A stretch of DNA of 59,102 nt, taken from NCBI GenBank assembly GCA_035551475.1, contig DASZMX010000109.1:1-59102 (forward strand), read 5' to 3'. The notes beneath the pieces were generated by a model that saw only the letters and a program-made list of their open reading frames with translations, made no database searches and was not told the DNA's origin. Positions 55,787 through 59,102 of the stretch are shown piece by piece (the first letter of the stretch is position 1; each line of letters starts with the position of its first letter). Position numbers and translations under genes: made by a program. The DNA is from DASZMX01 sp035551475. GTDB lineage: Bacteria; Verrucomicrobiota; Verrucomicrobiia; Limisphaerales; Palsa-1400.

Positions 55787-56752
55787 ATGCGACAATTCAT
55801 CACCATCGCGGTCAACGCGTTTATGGAGTTGATTCGGCAGCCGATCTTTCTGCTGCTGATGACGACCTCCGCCCTGTTCGAAGTTTTCCTCGCCTGCATC
55901 AACTATTTCGGCTTCGGCGACGAGCCCAAACTGGTCAAGAACAGCGCCTTGGCCGTGATGCTGCTCGCTGGATTGTTCGGCGCCGTGCTCAACGCCTCCG
56001 CCTCCGTCGCGCGTGAAATTCGCAATGGCACCGCCCTCGCCGTCCTGTCCAAACCGGTCGGTCGCGCGCGTTTTCTGCTGGCCAAATATGTGGGATTGGC
56101 CGCCGCGCTGGTGGTGCTGAGCATCGTCGATTGCATCGCAGCGCTCCTGGCCTCACGCATGGCCTTCGATGCCTATGGCGATGTGGACACGCCCGCGTTG
56201 AGTATTTTTTGCGGGGCGTTGCTCCTGGCTTATTTGATCGGCGGCTTCACCAATTACTTTTTGCGGCGCCCGTTTGTGTCGGATGCGGTGTTTGCCGTCG
56301 TCGCCCTTTCCATTTTGGCGTTCGCGCTTTTGCAGGGCTTCATTCCGCGCGACCCCGGCCGGATGGGCGTCGATTACAAAGGCATCGACTGGCGCATCAT
56401 TCCCGCCGCCGTGCTGATCTTGATGGCGCTGCTCGTTTTGGCCGCGGTGGCGCTGGCGTGCTCTACGCGAGTGGAAGTGATCCCGACGCTCGCTATTTGT
56501 TCGGCGGTTTTCCTGATCGGATTGGTGTCAGATTATTTTTGGGGTGTGCGCTCGAAGGAAGGCGTCTGGTGGGCGACAGCGCTTTACACCGTCGTGCCGA
56601 ATTGGCAACAATTCTGGATGGCCGATTTGCTGGAAGGCGACAACAAGATACCGTTGACGTATCTCTGCAAGGCCTTCGGCTACGCGGCCACCTACATTGG
56701 CGCCGCGCTGGCCGTGGCCCTGGTGATGTTTGAAGATCGTGAGCTGAGTTGA
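55787..56752 (+). CDS. ABC-2 type transporter permease
   Basis: ATG 55787 gives 321 residues; a TTG at 55769 lies inside a hairpin and is less likely. The protein starts with a short cytoplasmic helix (FITIAVNAFMELIRQPIF), then has six or more hydrophobic segments. The ASASVAREIRNGTALAVLSKPVGRARFLLAKY segment is the characteristic cytoplasmic coupling region of ABC-2 permeases (compare TLMTAPV in other members). No ATPase is adjacent within the window; it may be on the side that is cut off. Two band-7 proteins follow, the first starting 14 bp after the stop, so the three may form a membrane complex. Confidence 0.8.
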   Translation: MRQFITIAVNAFMELIRQPIFLLLMTTSALFEVFLACINYFGFGDEPKLVKNSALAVMLLAGLFGAVLNASASVAREIRNGTALAVLSKPVGRARFLLAKYVGLAAALVVLSIVDCIAALLASRMAFDAYGDVDTPALSIFCGALLLAYLIGGFTNYFLRRPFVSDAVFAVVALSILAFALLQGFIPRDPGRMGVDYKGIDWRIIPAAVLILMALLVLAAVALACSTRVEVIPTLAICSAVFLIGLVSDYFWGVRSKEGVWWATALYTVVPNWQQFWMADLLEGDNKIPLTYLCKAFGYAATYIGAALAVALVMFEDRELS

Positions 56753-56766
56753 GCAGGATAGACAAC

Positions 56767-58644
56767 ATGGAGAACAACGCGAAAAAGATCGGTTTGCTCA
56801 ATTGGGTGGCGCTGCTGGTGGCGACCCTCGCCCTCCTGCTGCTCACGCGCTACACCAACTCCGCCGCGTGCGCCATGGCCACCGCCGTCGCCGCCTTCGG
56901 CCTCCTCGCCTCGCTCGTGAGTTATTTCCAGATGGGCATGGTGGAGCGCGAACATTTCGAGCGTCTGGAAATCGAAGAGTTGAGCAAAAGCCGCGGCGGT
57001 CAATCGCTCTTCACCACTTCCGGCGAGGACACCTTTCCCGCGCGCCGCTCGCGCGAACAATTCGAGCGCATCGTCGTTCCCGCCTTCACCGGCCTGCTTT
57101 TCGTCCTGCAACTCGGCGTGGCTTATTGGCCGTGGCTGCGTCTGGGCTCGATGGATTTGTTCATGCGCGACCACGCCAACCTCGCGATGGCGCTGCTCGG
57201 GTTGCTGGGGATGATCCTGTTTTTGCTCGGCAAATATTCCAGCGGACTCGCGCGCACCCCGGAGCGCCGCCTCCTTCGTCCCGGCGCCGCTTATTTGCTT
57301 TTGACGGCTTACTCCTGCTTCGTCGTCACGGCCACCTTCGCCGCCATGCTCGCGGATTTCCCGCGCGCCGATTTGCTGGTGGGCCGCGCCTTTTGCGTCG
57401 TGACGGGTTTGATCGCGCTGGAAACTTTGCTGGCCCTGATCCTGGAAATTTACCGCGTCCGCGTCCGCGGCGGCGAAGCCCGTCTGCTTTATGACAGCCG
57501 TCTCGTGGGCTTGCTGGGCCAGCCCGAGGCGATCTTCACCACCGCCGCGCACGCGCTGGATTATCAATTCGGCTTCAACGTCTCCGAGACCTGGTTTTAT
57601 CGCCTGCTCCAAAAGGCGCTCGGCTGGATGATCCTGGCGCAATTCGCCGCCCTTATTTTATCAACCTGTTTTGTGATGGTCGAACCTGGCGACCAGGCGT
57701 TGCTCGAGCGCTTTGGCAAACCGGTCGGCGAAACCGGCGTGATCGGACCCGGCCTGCACGTCAAGCTGCCCTGGCCCATTGACACGGTGACGAACGTCCA
57801 CACGGAGCAAATTCAATCCTTCACCGTCGGCGCCGAACCCGAGCCCACGTCGGTGGTGCAATGGACCGTCTCACACGGCAAGGAAGAGAATTTCCTCGTG
57901 GCCAGCCGCGAACGCGATCGCCTCGGCGCCACCAACAGCGTCGCCAACGCCACCAACACTCCGCCCGTCAATCTCCTTTCCGTCAGCATCCCGGTGCATT
58001 ATCAGATCACCAATCTCTCTACCTGGGCTTACGTCAACGAGGATCCGCCCAATCTGCTCCAGGGCATCGCGCAACGCGAAGTCATGCATTACCTCGCCAG
58101 CGCTGATTTCGATGATCTCATGTCGCGCGGCCGCGAACGCGCCGCCGACGCCTTGCGCGCCAACATCCAGGCGGAAGTCGATCGCCAGCAACTCGGCGCC
58201 AAAATCGTCTATGTCGGCTTGCAGGATATTCATCCCCCCGTCAAGGTCGCCAAGATTTTTGAGCAAGTCGTGGGCGCCGGCCAATTGCGCTCCTCCCAAA
58301 TCCTCGAAGCCGCCACGCATGCCTTCAGCACCAATGCCTGGTCCCGCGCGGAGTCCAACAAAGTTGTCGCCGCCGCCGTCGCCAGCCAGCACCGCGCCGT
58401 GACCAACGCCATCGCGCGCGCCGAATTGTTTCAGAGCCAGATGCTCGCGTATGCCGCGGCCCCGGGCGACGATGGCATTTACGAGCAGCGCGCATATCTC
58501 GAGGCGCTGGTCAACAATGCCGCCCAGGCCCGCAAATATTTTTTGCCGAACACCAACCACCCCGAAATCCTCATTTACGATTTGCAGGACAAATTGCGCC
58601 CCGACCTGGTGGATAGTCTGCGGGCGCCGACTGAGAAAAAATGA
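56767..58644 (+). CDS. Band-7 (SPFH) protein with seven-helix N-terminal domain, HflK-like
   Basis: ATG 56767 gives 625 residues; a TTG at 56749 overlaps the permease stop. The first 305 residues carry about seven hydrophobic helices (near 13-29, 33-55, 101-123, 136-156, 171-193, 204-225, 287-306), with cytoplasmic loops rich in Arg. The last helix flows into a band-7 domain: VEPGDQALLERFGKPV (from about 308), PGLHVKLPWPID, and a coiled coil with AEVDRQQLGAKIV (about 470). HflK normally has one helix and about 420 residues, so the extra helices are unusual. Such proteins build large membrane rings that regulate FtsH. An HflC-like gene follows after 6 bp. Confidence 0.8.
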   Translation: MENNAKKIGLLNWVALLVATLALLLLTRYTNSAACAMATAVAAFGLLASLVSYFQMGMVEREHFERLEIEELSKSRGGQSLFTTSGEDTFPARRSREQFERIVVPAFTGLLFVLQLGVAYWPWLRLGSMDLFMRDHANLAMALLGLLGMILFLLGKYSSGLARTPERRLLRPGAAYLLLTAYSCFVVTATFAAMLADFPRADLLVGRAFCVVTGLIALETLLALILEIYRVRVRGGEARLLYDSRLVGLLGQPEAIFTTAAHALDYQFGFNVSETWFYRLLQKALGWMILAQFAALILSTCFVMVEPGDQALLERFGKPVGETGVIGPGLHVKLPWPIDTVTNVHTEQIQSFTVGAEPEPTSVVQWTVSHGKEENFLVASRERDRLGATNSVANATNTPPVNLLSVSIPVHYQITNLSTWAYVNEDPPNLLQGIAQREVMHYLASADFDDLMSRGRERAADALRANIQAEVDRQQLGAKIVYVGLQDIHPPVKVAKIFEQVVGAGQLRSSQILEAATHAFSTNAWSRAESNKVVAAAVASQHRAVTNAIARAELFQSQMLAYAAAPGDDGIYEQRAYLEALVNNAAQARKYFLPNTNHPEILIYDLQDKLRPDLVDSLRAPTEKK

Positions 58645-58650
58645 CCAGAT

Positions 58651-59102
58651 ATGAAACGTAGCCCCTTAACGATTGCCATCGGCGCAGTCCTCATCCTGAT
58701 CTTCGGATTGTTGCTCTTCATGTATCAGGTGCGCAAATCCGAGGTCGCGGTCGTCACCCGCTTCGGCAAGGTGGATCGTGTCAATAATCAGCCCGGCCCC
58801 GGCTTCCGCCTCCCCTGGCCCATCGAGAATGTTTATAAGCTCGACCAGCGCGTGCAAAACTTCGACACCAAGCTCGACGAAGTCAATCTGCCCGACCAAA
58901 ACATCATCTCGCTCATGGCGTATGTCGGCTGGCGCATTGAAACCCCGGCTGATTTCTTCCCGAAATTTGCCAATGGCAGCATCGCCACCGCCGAAAGCAT
59001 TCTGGAAAATGTCGTGCGCAGCGCCAAGAACGAGGTCGCCGGCCAGCATCCCTTCTCCGATTTCGTTTCCGCCGATCAGCGCAAGATGGAATACCACACC
59101 AT
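58651..59102 (+). CDS. Band-7 protein, HflC-like (partial, cut by window end)
   Basis: ATG 58651 opens a frame that stays open to the window end, giving the first 150 residues. A single membrane helix (about 8-25) is followed by the band-7 start with KSEVAVVTRFGKVDR, PGPGFRLPWPIENVYKLDQRVQNFDTKLDE and a segment continuing to AGQHPFSDFVS. The design with one helix and the LDxRVQxFD phrase matches HflC. It should pair with the preceding HflK-like protein in a membrane ring. The C-terminus, about 170 residues, is missing. Confidence 0.85.
   Translation, partial: MKRSPLTIAIGAVLILIFGLLLFMYQVRKSEVAVVTRFGKVDRVNNQPGPGFRLPWPIENVYKLDQRVQNFDTKLDEVNLPDQNIISLMAYVGWRIETPADFFPKFANGSIATAESILENVVRSAKNEVAGQHPFSDFVSADQRKMEYHT

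Overview
The window is a densely packed, GC-rich bacterial chromosome segment. It most likely comes from the Verrucomicrobiota, near the Pedosphaerales/Limisphaerales. This rests on recalled family traits rather than a search. Two secreted proteins carry repeat and C-terminal styles typical of that group (12519-16424 and 28483-30102). There is a GH172 (DUF2961) enzyme, a membrane-bound beta-propeller plus multi-haem cytochrome operon of the planctomycete/verrucomicrobial kind, a gldAFG-DUF4340 cluster, and many TTG/GTG starts with weak ribosome binding sites. No rRNA, tRNA, CRISPR array, insertion sequence, integrase or phage gene was seen. The region reads as chromosomal backbone with accessory catabolic and sensory modules.

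Layout. 68-5029: a ferritin-like protein, small membrane proteins, an ABC ATPase, an L,D-transpeptidase and an APC amino-acid permease. 5269-11910: a tail-specific protease facing a minus-strand run nnr - membrane protein - adk - fmt. 11999-18476: Cu/Zn superoxide dismutase, a 1301-residue secreted repeat protein with a near-consensus promoter, and a YjhG-type D-xylonate dehydratase. 18473-23867: rpoD and mfd. 23892-28340: a signalling operon of TonB-dependent receptor, YfiR-like periplasmic protein, CHASE8/HAMP-type histidine kinase and response regulator. 28483-34931: a verrucomicrobial secreted protein, HrpB helicase, a TMEM14-type protein, an M20 dipeptidase and a small secreted protein. 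34969-44371: a tightly spaced envelope operon of HtrA-like protease, GldA/GldF/GldG-type ABC system, DUF4340 protein and AsmA-like protein. 44382-47978: GH172 hydrolase with a ribose-type ABC ATPase and permease, without a binding protein. 48069-55666: two small secreted proteins, then a translationally coupled operon of beta-propeller dehydrogenase-like protein, penta-haem cytochrome c and Tat-exported carbohydrate-hydrolase-like protein. 55787-59102: an ABC-2 type permease with two band-7 (HflK/HflC-like) proteins, the last cut by the window edge.

The genes suggest a Gram-negative heterotroph that degrades plant or microbial polysaccharides: GH172, sugar ABC importer, xylonate dehydratase, periplasmic oxidation system. 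The modules most worth following are the propeller/penta-haem/Tat-hydrolase operon and the TonB receptor-YfiR-kinase-regulator operon, in which a histidine kinase seems to take the place of the diguanylate cyclase YfiN. Several convergent gene pairs share or abut their stop codons, so the usual room for terminators is missing.
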